A DNA stretch of 18,138 nt from the NCBI GenBank assembly GCA_051878315.1, contig JBJEJW010000032.1, positions 1 to 18,138 on the forward strand, read 5' to 3'. This stretch comes from W0P28-013 sp051878315. Lineage in GTDB: Bacteria > Bacteroidota > Bacteroidia > Bacteroidales > Paludibacteraceae. This document shows positions 1 through 7,129 of this stretch, one piece after another. The position numbers and the translations under genes were made by a program. Positions within the stretch are counted from its first letter, which is position 1. The number at the start of each line of letters is the position of its first letter. Below the pieces are notes generated by a model that ran no database searches, had not been told where the DNA came from, and saw nothing but the letters and a program-made list of their open reading frames with translations.

Positions 1-1
1 G

Positions 2-2824
2 ACGCCCGAGTTGTGTAAAGTGGTCGAACTGAAATCGCCTATCATTACCAATACTGAACTCGACATTCTGAAAAATATTGCATACAAGGGTTTTCGCACA
101 CTTACGCTGGATATGGTATTTCCTGCAGCCGAAGGTGCCGCCGGTATGAGTCGTGCCATCGAACGTTTGTGCAACGAAGCCGAACGAGCCGTCGATGACG
201 GATTTAATTACATCATTATCAGCGATAAATGCGTTAGCGATACGTTAGCACCGATACCGTCGCTCATTGTTTTGTCGGCACTGCATCACCACCTCATACG
301 CTGCCACAAACGTACACAAACAGCCTTAATTGTCGAAAGCGGCGAGATAGTAGAAGTAATGCACGTTGCTTTGCTGATAGGCTACGGCGCAAGTGCGGTC
401 AATCCGTACATCGTGTTTGCCACCCTCGACGAGTTGGTCAAACGCGGCGAATTGCAACTCGACTACGCTACAGCGCGCACCTACTACATCAACGCTATCA
501 ATAAAGGACTGAAAAAAATTATTTCCAAAATGGGCATCTCGACTATTTTGGGTTACAAAGGAGCCAAATTGTTTGAGCCTTTAGGTATCTCATCGCATCT
601 GCTTGATACCTATTTCGGTGGCGGATCGGCACCTATCGAAGGCATCGACATTGACGATGTGGCAGCCGATGTGCTGCGAAAACACCGACAAGGATTTGCC
701 GCCGACGGTGCACAGCCCATTACCAACAGCGGCAAATATGCCTATCGTGCCGATGGCGAACGTCACGCGTGGAATCCGAAAACCATTGCCGCACTGCGCA
801 AAGCGGCACAAACCAACGATTATAACCTCTATTGCACATTCGCACAACTGACCGCAAATCAAGATACGCCGATTTTCATTCGCGACATGTTGCGTATTGA
901 ATCAGACCGATCGCCAATAAGCATCGACCAAGTCGAATCGGAAGAAACTATCGTGAAACGGTTTGTCGCCGAAGCCATCTCGTTCGGCGCCATCAGCAAA
1001 GAAGCACACGAAGACATCGCTTATGCCATGAATCTGTTGGGTTGTGCCAGCAACACCGGCGAAGGCGGTGAACTACCTGAACGTTTCGAGGCTACGCGCG
1101 ACGGCATTTCGCTCGGCAGTGCCATCAAACAAGTTGCATCCGGGCGTTTCGGCGTAACCACCGAATACCTGACACACGCCGCCGAAATACAAATAAAAGT
1201 GGCACAAGGTGCTAAACCCGGCGAAGGTGGTCAATTACCCGGTTTCAAAGTTGACGAGATGATAGCACGCACACGCCACTCGATTCCGGGCATCACCCTC
1301 ATATCGCCACCGCCACACCACGACATTTACTCTATCGAAGACTTGTCGCAACTTATTCACGACTTGAAAAATGTTAACCCGCACGCTCGCATCAGCGTCA
1401 AATTGGTGTCGGAAACAGGCGTAGGCACCATCGCTGCCGGCGTAGCCAAAGCCAAAGCCGATGTCATACTCATCAGCGGCAGCGATGGTGGTACGGGCGC
1501 ATCGCCATTGAGTTCGATAGTTTATGCCGGATTGCCCATGGAAATAGGTTTGGCCGAAACACAACAGACATTGATGCTCAATCACTTACGTGGGAATGTG
1601 CGTCTGCAAGCCGATGGTCAACTTAAAAACGGCCGCGATGTCATTATCAGTGCGCTGCTCGGCGCCGAAGAATACGGTTTTGCCACTGCGTTGATGATTG
1701 TACTTGGCTGTATCATAGACCGCAAATGCCACACCAATCAATGCTGTGCCGGCATCGCCACTCAATGTCAAGAATTGCGCGCCAAATACAAAGGCTCGCC
1801 GCAATACATCATCAACTACTTGCGATTCGTTGCTCGCGACGTGCGAACACAATTAGCCGACATGGGATACGCATCGTTGTCCGAAATTATTGGACGCAGC
1901 GACCTGTTGAAACAACGTTGCACCAATAGCACTGCCGACAAAACCGACCTGACGCGTTTGCTTGCACACGTCGATAATGGTGCCGCATCACGTTGGGAAG
2001 GTACACTGCATTCGCCAGTAGAAAACGCCGTTGATAGCCTCATCATCGACATCACACAAAAAACACTTGCTTCGCACAACAAAGTCGATTTGATAATGCC
2101 GATAGCCAATACCAACCGTAGCGTAGGAGCTATGCTCAGCGGCTATTTGGCTACGCACGACGCCTACCGACAATTACCAGACGATACGATTTCGATTACT
2201 TTCAAAGGTTCGGCCGGGCAAAGTTTCGGCGCATTTTTGCATCAAGGCATCACGCTACGGCTCGAAGGCGATGCCAACGATTATTTGGGTAAAGGACTCT
2301 CGGGCGGACATATTGTCGTAACACCACCCAAAGAAAGCACTTTCGACCCTGCCGAAAATATCATTGCGGGTAACACACTGCTCTATGGCGCAACAGCAGG
2401 CGAAGTGTACATCAATGGACGCGCCGGCGAACGATTCGGTGTGCGCAATAGTGGCGCAACAGCCGTTGTCGAAGGCGTGGGCAACCACTGCTGTGAATAC
2501 ATGACCGGCGGACGTGTCGTCGTACTTGGACCGACAGGACAAAACTTCGCAGCCGGCATGTGTGGCGGCATTGCCTATGTATGGAATCCGAACACCGACT
2601 TCGATTTCAACTGCAATATGGAATTGATTGAATTATCGCTCATCGACAACGATGCCGACAGCAGCGAACTGCACCGCTACATTCAACGACATTTGCAACT
2701 GACAGGCAGTCCGTTGGCCAAACGCCTGCTTGACACATGGACGCAAAGTGTCAAACAATTCATCAAAGTGATGCCTATCGAATACAAGCGCATCATGGCT
2801 TCAATCAACAACTCGGCCGAATAG
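2..2824 (+). CDS. gltB: Glutamate synthase large subunit (GOGAT alpha), partial, 5' end outside window
   Basis: Makes two glutamates from glutamine and 2-oxoglutarate in nitrogen assimilation. About 940 residues are visible and the frame is open to the left edge, so the first TTG at 11 is not a start. The family is near 1500 residues, so the N-terminal glutaminase domain lies outside. Seen in order: central-domain start (SPIITN, just inside the edge), the FMN/2-oxoglutarate barrel with KPGEGGQLPG and SGSDGGTGASP, the 3Fe-4S cysteines in a C-x5-C-x4-C pattern with codons at 1709, 1727 and 1742, and the C-terminal GXGXG beta-helix (about 2280-2590). The residue after the third cysteine is Cys, where I recall Pro in proteobacterial enzymes. 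It ends in TAG. No small subunit gene (gltD) follows; the next gene is a peptidase with its own promoter. Identity is firm. Confidence 0.96.
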   Translation, partial: TPELCKVVELKSPIITNTELDILKNIAYKGFRTLTLDMVFPAAEGAAGMSRAIERLCNEAERAVDDGFNYIIISDKCVSDTLAPIPSLIVLSALHHHLIRCHKRTQTALIVESGEIVEVMHVALLIGYGASAVNPYIVFATLDELVKRGELQLDYATARTYYINAINKGLKKIISKMGISTILGYKGAKLFEPLGISSHLLDTYFGGGSAPIEGIDIDDVAADVLRKHRQGFAADGAQPITNSGKYAYRADGERHAWNPKTIAALRKAAQTNDYNLYCTFAQLTANQDTPIFIRDMLRIESDRSPISIDQVESEETIVKRFVAEAISFGAISKEAHEDIAYAMNLLGCASNTGEGGELPERFEATRDGISLGSAIKQVASGRFGVTTEYLTHAAEIQIKVAQGAKPGEGGQLPGFKVDEMIARTRHSIPGITLISPPPHHDIYSIEDLSQLIHDLKNVNPHARISVKLVSETGVGTIAAGVAKAKADVILISGSDGGTGASPLSSIVYAGLPMEIGLAETQQTLMLNHLRGNVRLQADGQLKNGRDVIISALLGAEEYGFATALMIVLGCIIDRKCHTNQCCAGIATQCQELRAKYKGSPQYIINYLRFVARDVRTQLADMGYASLSEIIGRSDLLKQRCTNSTADKTDLTRLLAHVDNGAASRWEGTLHSPVENAVDSLIIDITQKTLASHNKVDLIMPIANTNRSVGAMLSGYLATHDAYRQLPDDTISITFKGSAGQSFGAFLHQGITLRLEGDANDYLGKGLSGGHIVVTPPKESTFDPAENIIAGNTLLYGATAGEVYINGRAGERFGVRNSGATAVVEGVGNHCCEYMTGGRVVVLGPTGQNFAAGMCGGIAYVWNPNTDFDFNCNMELIELSLIDNDADSSELHRYIQRHLQLTGSPLAKRLLDTWTQSVKQFIKVMPIEYKRIMASINNSAE

Positions 2825-2834
2825 CACACAGATA

Positions 2835-2866
2835 TTTGCACAATACACAAAAAAATAATACCTTTG
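2835..2866 (+). promoter_or_regulatory. Bacteroidetes-type promoter for the M3 peptidase gene
   Basis: TTTG at 2835-2838 and TACCTTTG at 2859-2866 are separated by 20 bp, matching the Bacteroidetes -33 TTTG / -7 TAnnTTTG consensus. It lies in the 77-bp gap after gltB and predicts a start of transcription near 2873, about 30 nt before the ATG at 2902. I see no terminator hairpin between gltB and this promoter, so some read-through from gltB is possible. Confidence 0.72.
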
Positions 2867-2901
2867 CATACTATTTTTGCAAACTCCAAAAAGATACTAC
2901 A

Positions 2902-4992
2902 ATGAAAAAAATCACAACCTTTTTAATTGCATCACTTATGCTTACCGCATGTTGTAATCGTACCGAAAATCCATTTTTTGCCGAATGGGACACACCGTAT
3001 GGATTGCCACCGTTCGACCAAATAGAAGAAACTCATTATCTGCCTGCCATACGCGAAGGTATTGCACAACACGATGCCGAAATCGCAGCCATCGTGGCCG
3101 ACACTGCCGCCCCGACCTTTGAAAATACGGTGGCTGCTTACGAAAAATCGGGCAAATTACTCGCCAAAGTTACCGGCGTACTGTTCAATCTTGTCGAAAC
3201 CGACGGCAACGACAATTTGACGGCTATCATGGAAGAGGCGTTGCCGCTGATTACCGAACACAACGACAACATTTTCATGAATCCCGAGTTGTACAAACGT
3301 GTGGCAACTATCTATGCACAAAAAGAAACACTCGACCTGACGGCTGAACAGCGCACCGTGCTCGCAAATATGAACCGTGCTTTTGTACGCAACGGCATAG
3401 CACTTGCAGCCGACCAACAAAATCGTCTGCGCGAAATAAACAAACAACTGTCGAGCCTCGAACAAAAATTCGGTAACAATCTGCTGGCCGAAAACAATGC
3501 TTTTCAACTTGTACTCGACGAACAAGACCTCGACGGCCTGCCACAAGCCGTGCGTACTGCCGCTGCCGAAGCCGCTACTGCTGCCAATCTCGATGGTAAA
3601 TATTTGATTACGTTACACGCACCGAGTCGCATCCCGTTCCTGCAATACAGTGCCCGTCGCGACTTGCGCGAGAAAGTCTATAAAGCCTACATCAATCGAG
3701 GCAACAACGGCAACGAGAACGACAACAATCAAATTATTCTCGACATCATGCGCCTGCGCATCGAAAAAGCCAATATGCTCGGATTCGACACATCGGCCAA
3801 CTTCATACTCGATGAAACAATGGCCAAAAACGCCGTTACTGTCGATAAATTCCTTGCAGAAATATTCACGGCTGCCAATGATAAGGCCAAAGCCGAACGC
3901 ACCGAACTGCAAAAACTCATCGACCGCGATAATGGCGGATTTGCACTCGAAGCGTGGGACTGGGACTACTATACCGAAAAACTGCGTCAAGAAAAATACG
4001 CCCTCGACGAAAACGAAATTAAGCCTTATTTCCAAATGGAGAATGTGCGTGCCGGTGTATTTGCCGTTGCTCACAAACTATATGGATTGGAGTTCGAGAA
4101 ATTGGACTCGGTGCCGGTATATCATCCCGATGTCGAAGCATTCAAAATAACCGATGCCGACGGTTCGCTCATCGGCCTGTTTTACACCGACTATTATCCA
4201 CGCGCCAGCAAACGTGGCGGTGCATGGATGAACGATTTCCGCAGTCAACAAAACATCGATGGTGACATGGTACGCCCGATTGTAGTCAACGTGGGCAACT
4301 TCACAAAACCCACAGCCGACACGCCATCGCTGCTTACGCTCGACGAGGTGGAAACATTATTCCACGAATTTGGACACGCACTGCACAGCCTGTTATCACA
4401 ATGCCACTACCCGAGCGTAGCCGGTACCAACGTTCCGCGCGACTTTGTCGAAATGATGAGCCAAATAAACGAGAATTGGGCGTTTGAACCTGAAGTGCTT
4501 GCCTTGTATGCTAAACACTACCAAACCGGCGAACTCATTCCCGATACTTTGGTCGAAAAAATACGCAATGCACTCAATTTCAACCAAGGATTCATGACCA
4601 CGGAACTGACCGCCGCCGCCATACTCGATATGCGTTGGTACGAATTGACAAGTATCGACGGCATCGATGTCCAGCAATTTGAAAAAGATGCAATGGCAAA
4701 AATCGGACTCATTCCCGAAATCGCACCGCGCTACTGCAGCACCAACTTCAACCATGTGTTCAACAATGGTTACAGCGCTGGTTATTATAGTTATTTGTGG
4801 GCCGAAGTGCTCGACAAAGATGCTTTCGAAGTATTTAAGGAAAAAGGATTATTTGATGCCGAAACCGCCGCATCGTTCCGCAAAAACTGTCTCGAAAAAG
4901 GTGGTAGTGAAGACCCGATGTTGTTGTTTGTTCGATTCCGTGGCGCGCAACCCAATCCCGATGCCATGCTCAAAGGACGCGGCTTGAAATAA
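2902..4992 (+). CDS. dcp: M3-family zinc metallopeptidase (peptidyl-dipeptidase Dcp-like), predicted lipoprotein
   Basis: Predicted 696-residue oligopeptidase, close to E. coli Dcp (681), which removes C-terminal dipeptides from short peptides. The N-terminus is a lipoprotein signal: MKK, a hydrophobic stretch, then lipobox LTAC with Cys17, so the enzyme is probably anchored in the periplasm rather than cytosolic. The zinc site HEFGH spans residues 488-492, and the third ligand is probably Glu517 in FVEMMSQ. The conserved C-terminal block FNHVFNNGYSAGYYSYLW, which carries the substrate-binding His/Tyr residues of M3 enzymes, is present. The frame is open further upstream into gltB, but the ATG at 2902 is chosen because it gives the signal peptide and lies just after the promoter. 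A strong hairpin terminator follows at 5016-5063, so it looks monocistronic. Dcp versus the related oligopeptidase A cannot be settled by eye. Confidence 0.93.
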   Translation: MKKITTFLIASLMLTACCNRTENPFFAEWDTPYGLPPFDQIEETHYLPAIREGIAQHDAEIAAIVADTAAPTFENTVAAYEKSGKLLAKVTGVLFNLVETDGNDNLTAIMEEALPLITEHNDNIFMNPELYKRVATIYAQKETLDLTAEQRTVLANMNRAFVRNGIALAADQQNRLREINKQLSSLEQKFGNNLLAENNAFQLVLDEQDLDGLPQAVRTAAAEAATAANLDGKYLITLHAPSRIPFLQYSARRDLREKVYKAYINRGNNGNENDNNQIILDIMRLRIEKANMLGFDTSANFILDETMAKNAVTVDKFLAEIFTAANDKAKAERTELQKLIDRDNGGFALEAWDWDYYTEKLRQEKYALDENEIKPYFQMENVRAGVFAVAHKLYGLEFEKLDSVPVYHPDVEAFKITDADGSLIGLFYTDYYPRASKRGGAWMNDFRSQQNIDGDMVRPIVVNVGNFTKPTADTPSLLTLDEVETLFHEFGHALHSLLSQCHYPSVAGTNVPRDFVEMMSQINENWAFEPEVLALYAKHYQTGELIPDTLVEKIRNALNFNQGFMTTELTAAAILDMRWYELTSIDGIDVQQFEKDAMAKIGLIPEIAPRYCSTNFNHVFNNGYSAGYYSYLWAEVLDKDAFEVFKEKGLFDAETAASFRKNCLEKGGSEDPMLLFVRFRGAQPNPDAMLKGRGLK

Positions 4993-5015
4993 GTCGAAAG
5001 CACCACAAAACCGAT

Positions 5016-5063
5016 AAAAGTGGGGATTTTTGCTTTGCAAAAGCAAAAATTCCCGCTTTTTTT
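5016..5063 (+). terminator. Rho-independent terminator after the M3 peptidase gene
   Basis: The arms 5016-5036 and 5040-5060 form a 21-bp stem with two G-U wobbles and a 3-nt loop (GCA). The right arm runs into seven T residues (5057-5063). The left arm starts with AAAA, so the reverse transcript would end in a short U run and the element may work weakly in both directions. It starts 24 bp after the peptidase stop codon. Confidence 0.88.
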
Positions 5064-5113
5064 GGCAATAATCGTGATTAAATGCCTATAAAACGTGCAT
5101 CTTTACACACGAT

Positions 5114-5149
5114 AAATGGGATTGTTCGCTTTCGGGCGCAATCCCGTTT
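5114..5149. repeat. Imperfect inverted repeat overlapping the -33 box
   Basis: The arms 5114-5125 and 5138-5149 pair over 12 bp, with two G-U wobbles and the core GGGATTG/CAATCCC. The right arm ends inside the TTTG -33 element at 5147-5150. It has no U tract, so it is not an obvious terminator. It may be an operator-like palindrome or a chance hairpin. Confidence 0.45.
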
Positions 5150-5177
5150 GTTATGTCGTACTTTTTGCGTAATTTTG
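5147..5177 (+). promoter_or_regulatory. Bacteroidetes-type promoter for the two-gene membrane protein operon
   Basis: TTTG at 5147-5150 and TAATTTTG at 5170-5177 are 19 bp apart, a close match to the Bacteroidetes consensus. The predicted transcription start is near 5184, about 20 nt before the ATG at 5206. The preceding gene is closed off by the hairpin at 5016-5063, so this should be the main promoter for the next two genes. Confidence 0.72.
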
Positions 5178-5205
5178 CACATTGGTTATTGTCAGGTATT
5201 AACCC

Positions 5206-6201
5206 ATGATGCAGATTCTGAAAAAGTTACAAACGCTCTCGCCGCTGCAAAACATCATTATTGTGGTCGTTATGGGTGTGCTGTGGTTTTTGCCTGACGT
5301 GTGCGGAACGCCCTATCCGCAGGAAACATACGCATTTGTAGTGCTGAATCAATACCAATGTTTTGCATTGCCTGCTTTGTGGGCGCACGTTGTGCAATAC
5401 TTTTGTTGGGTGATAATCATGTACTGTGTTACCCAGCTATGCGATAAACGTCGTATATTACCCGTGCGTAGCGCTGTACCCATTGTGGTGTTGGCAGCCG
5501 TCGGCTCAGCTTGTAATCATTGGCAGTTTTTCTCTGCATCAACTGTGGCCTTTATTTGTTGGCTGCTGGCGTTGTCGCAATTGCTGTCGATGTACGAGCA
5601 AAAGAAAGAGTGCATTGCCCAAGCCTTCAATTGCGGATTATTCATCATTTGCGCCACGCTATTCGATTTCGACTATATTTGGTTTGTACCGCTTCTCTTG
5701 TTGGGCGCCATTTTGTTCGGATCGCTAACAGCACGCACTTTTTGTACCTTTTTAGCAGGTATGTCCATGCCGATTATTCTCGTCGTAGGAGGTTTCGTTT
5801 TGGGCAATCGATTGCCTGAACTTACAGCAGACCTTCTCGTTCCGACGCTATTCGATTTCGATCGCGCAGTGGCTCCTTTTGCCTCCGAAGTGGCTTTTGC
5901 TGTTGTGTTGTGTATAGCATTCGCAGCCTCGCTGTTGCACCGTTTTATTGCCGGCGCCATTTTTAGTCTGCACACGCGCCTGAACTACATCTTCATTAGT
6001 TGCGGGTTGTTTTACGCACTCATCGTCGCAATTGCATTGGTACGATTCGACACACTGCTACTCGTGCCGTTTCTGTTTTTGATGCTGATTATCTGTTTCT
6101 TTTTTGCGACCAACACCACTGCCAAGTGTGCCAACATTCTGTTTTGGATACTATTGTCGGCCGTAGTAGTGTGTCGCACACTCGCCATTTTTGCCATTTA
6201 A
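5206..6201 (+). CDS. Polytopic membrane protein of unknown function (possible DUF6427-like)
   Basis: A 331-residue protein dominated by hydrophobic segments, roughly at residues 14-30, 52-75, 88-102, 108-128, 141-175, 180-200, 225-250, 260-280, 283-302 and 309-331, so probably eight to ten membrane spans. I see no catalytic motif. The middle part (a short charged loop after LLALSQLLSMY, then FDFDYIWFVPLLLLGAI) recalls the Bacteroidetes DUF6427 family from memory; that is tentative. The start is ambiguous between adjacent ATGs at 5206 and 5209; both fit the promoter. The TAA stop at 6199-6201 is followed after one base by the ATG of the next gene, implying translational coupling. The function is unknown. 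Confidence 0.85.
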   Translation: MMQILKKLQTLSPLQNIIIVVVMGVLWFLPDVCGTPYPQETYAFVVLNQYQCFALPALWAHVVQYFCWVIIMYCVTQLCDKRRILPVRSAVPIVVLAAVGSACNHWQFFSASTVAFICWLLALSQLLSMYEQKKECIAQAFNCGLFIICATLFDFDYIWFVPLLLLGAILFGSLTARTFCTFLAGMSMPIILVVGGFVLGNRLPELTADLLVPTLFDFDRAVAPFASEVAFAVVLCIAFAASLLHRFIAGAIFSLHTRLNYIFISCGLFYALIVAIALVRFDTLLLVPFLFLMLIICFFFATNTTAKCANILFWILLSAVVVCRTLAIFAI

Positions 6202-6202
6202 C

Positions 6203-6646
6203 ATGTTAGCCAATTTTGCCGAATACGGATATGCGGGTCTGTTTTTAGCCGCTTTTTTGGCAGCCACCATTCTACCATTCAGTTCCGAAATTGTCTTTTC
6301 GGCTTTGGTGCTTGGCGGACTCGACCCTTGGGGATGTGTTTTATGCGCAACGCTCGGTAACTGGCTTGGCGGACTCACCTGTTATTGGTTGGGGCATATC
6401 GGCAAAATCGAATGGATAGAAAATTGGTTACATATACCACATGACAAAATCGAACACGCACGCACATGGTTCCGTAGTTACGGCAATTGGGTGTCGTTCT
6501 TTGCGTTTCTGCCATTTGTGGGCGACATTATTGCTGTGGCTGCCGGATTGATGCGTTGCAATTTTTGGGTGGCTTCGACGGCTATGCTTTTTGGCAAATT
6601 TGCACGCTATTTGCTGTGGCTATACATACATGGTTTGCTATTCTGA
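6203..6646 (+). CDS. YqaA-family small membrane protein (DedA/SNARE-associated superfamily)
   Basis: Predicted 147-residue inner membrane protein, close in length to E. coli YqaA (142). It has the family pattern: an N-terminal hydrophobic hairpin with LPFSSE (Glu in the conserved re-entrant-loop region), then the glycine-rich ATLGNWLGGLTCYWLG segment, a short amphipathic part with two Trp, a second re-entrant-like region around FLPFVGDIIAVAAGLMR, and a C-terminal membrane helix. DedA-superfamily members have been linked to lipid carrier or phospholipid flipping and membrane potential, but this subgroup has no settled function. The ATG at 6203 starts one base after the upstream stop. A TTG 12 bases earlier in frame is possible but would overlap the upstream gene. 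Confidence 0.87.
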   Translation: MLANFAEYGYAGLFLAAFLAATILPFSSEIVFSALVLGGLDPWGCVLCATLGNWLGGLTCYWLGHIGKIEWIENWLHIPHDKIEHARTWFRSYGNWVSFFAFLPFVGDIIAVAAGLMRCNFWVASTAMLFGKFARYLLWLYIHGLLF

Positions 6647-6687
6647 ACTTCGGTTAAAAAGATACCAATCAAAAAATCTATTTTATT

Positions 6688-6719
6688 GTTGGATAATTCA
6701 AAAAGAAAATGTACATTTG
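6688..6719 (+). promoter_or_regulatory. Candidate Bacteroidetes-type promoter for the rsfS-ftsH-cdsA-psd run
   Basis: TACATTTG at 6712-6719 matches the -7 consensus TAnnTTTG. The upstream element is weaker: GTTG at 6688-6691, 20 bp away. The -7 box ends only 18 nt before the rsfS ATG at 6738, so the predicted leader is very short, about 12 nt. It is the only promoter-like site I see before the five-gene run. Confidence 0.6.
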
Positions 6720-6737
6720 TAGTTTAATTCTTAACGT

Positions 6738-7097
6738 ATGAAAAAAGACGACAAAACACTTATTGATGCCATCATTGCCGGCATGCAGGAGAAAAAAGCC
6801 AAACACATCGTTACGGTAGATATGACCAAACTAAATGCGCCGTGTCAGCATTTTGTGATTTGCGAAGGCGACTCCAACGTACATGTTACCTCTATCGCTT
6901 ACGAAGTGAAAGACTATGTGCGCAAAAACGCCGGCGAAAAACCATTTGCAAGCGACGGCTTCGAAAACAGCGAATGGATTGCACTTGATTATGGTGCTGT
7001 CATTGTACACATATTCCGCCGCGAAACGCGTGCTTTCTACGACATCGAACACTTATGGGCTGATGCCATCATCACCGAATATCCCGATATAGAATAA
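6738..7097 (+). CDS. rsfS: Ribosome silencing factor RsfS
   Basis: A 119-residue RsfS/YbeB/Iojap protein. The family binds uL14 on the large ribosomal subunit and blocks subunit joining when nutrients are scarce. The whole protein is one domain: the N-terminal helix with LIDAIIAGMQEKKAKHIVTVD, the strand CQHFVICEG followed by SNVHVTSIA, a Trp in the SEWIALDYG strand, and the highly conserved C-terminal signature VIVHIFRRETRAFYDIEHLW. Length is normal for the family. It starts at ATG 6738, just downstream of the candidate promoter. ftsH follows after 32 bp; the rsfS-ftsH pairing is common in Bacteroidetes as I recall it. Confidence 0.95.
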   Translation: MKKDDKTLIDAIIAGMQEKKAKHIVTVDMTKLNAPCQHFVICEGDSNVHVTSIAYEVKDYVRKNAGEKPFASDGFENSEWIALDYGAVIVHIFRRETRAFYDIEHLWADAIITEYPDIE

Positions 7098-7129
7098 CGT
7101 TTATCACTGTTTACACTAACAATAACGCT

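Noticed and set aside
2737..2901. A longer N-terminus for the M3 peptidase, starting inside gltB
   Set aside because: It would bury the lipoprotein signal peptide 55 residues inside the protein and place the start upstream of the promoter at 2835-2866.
6644..6660. A possible UUCG hairpin terminator after the YqaA-like gene
   Set aside because: The stem is only about three base pairs, and the following A-rich stretch is not a U tract.
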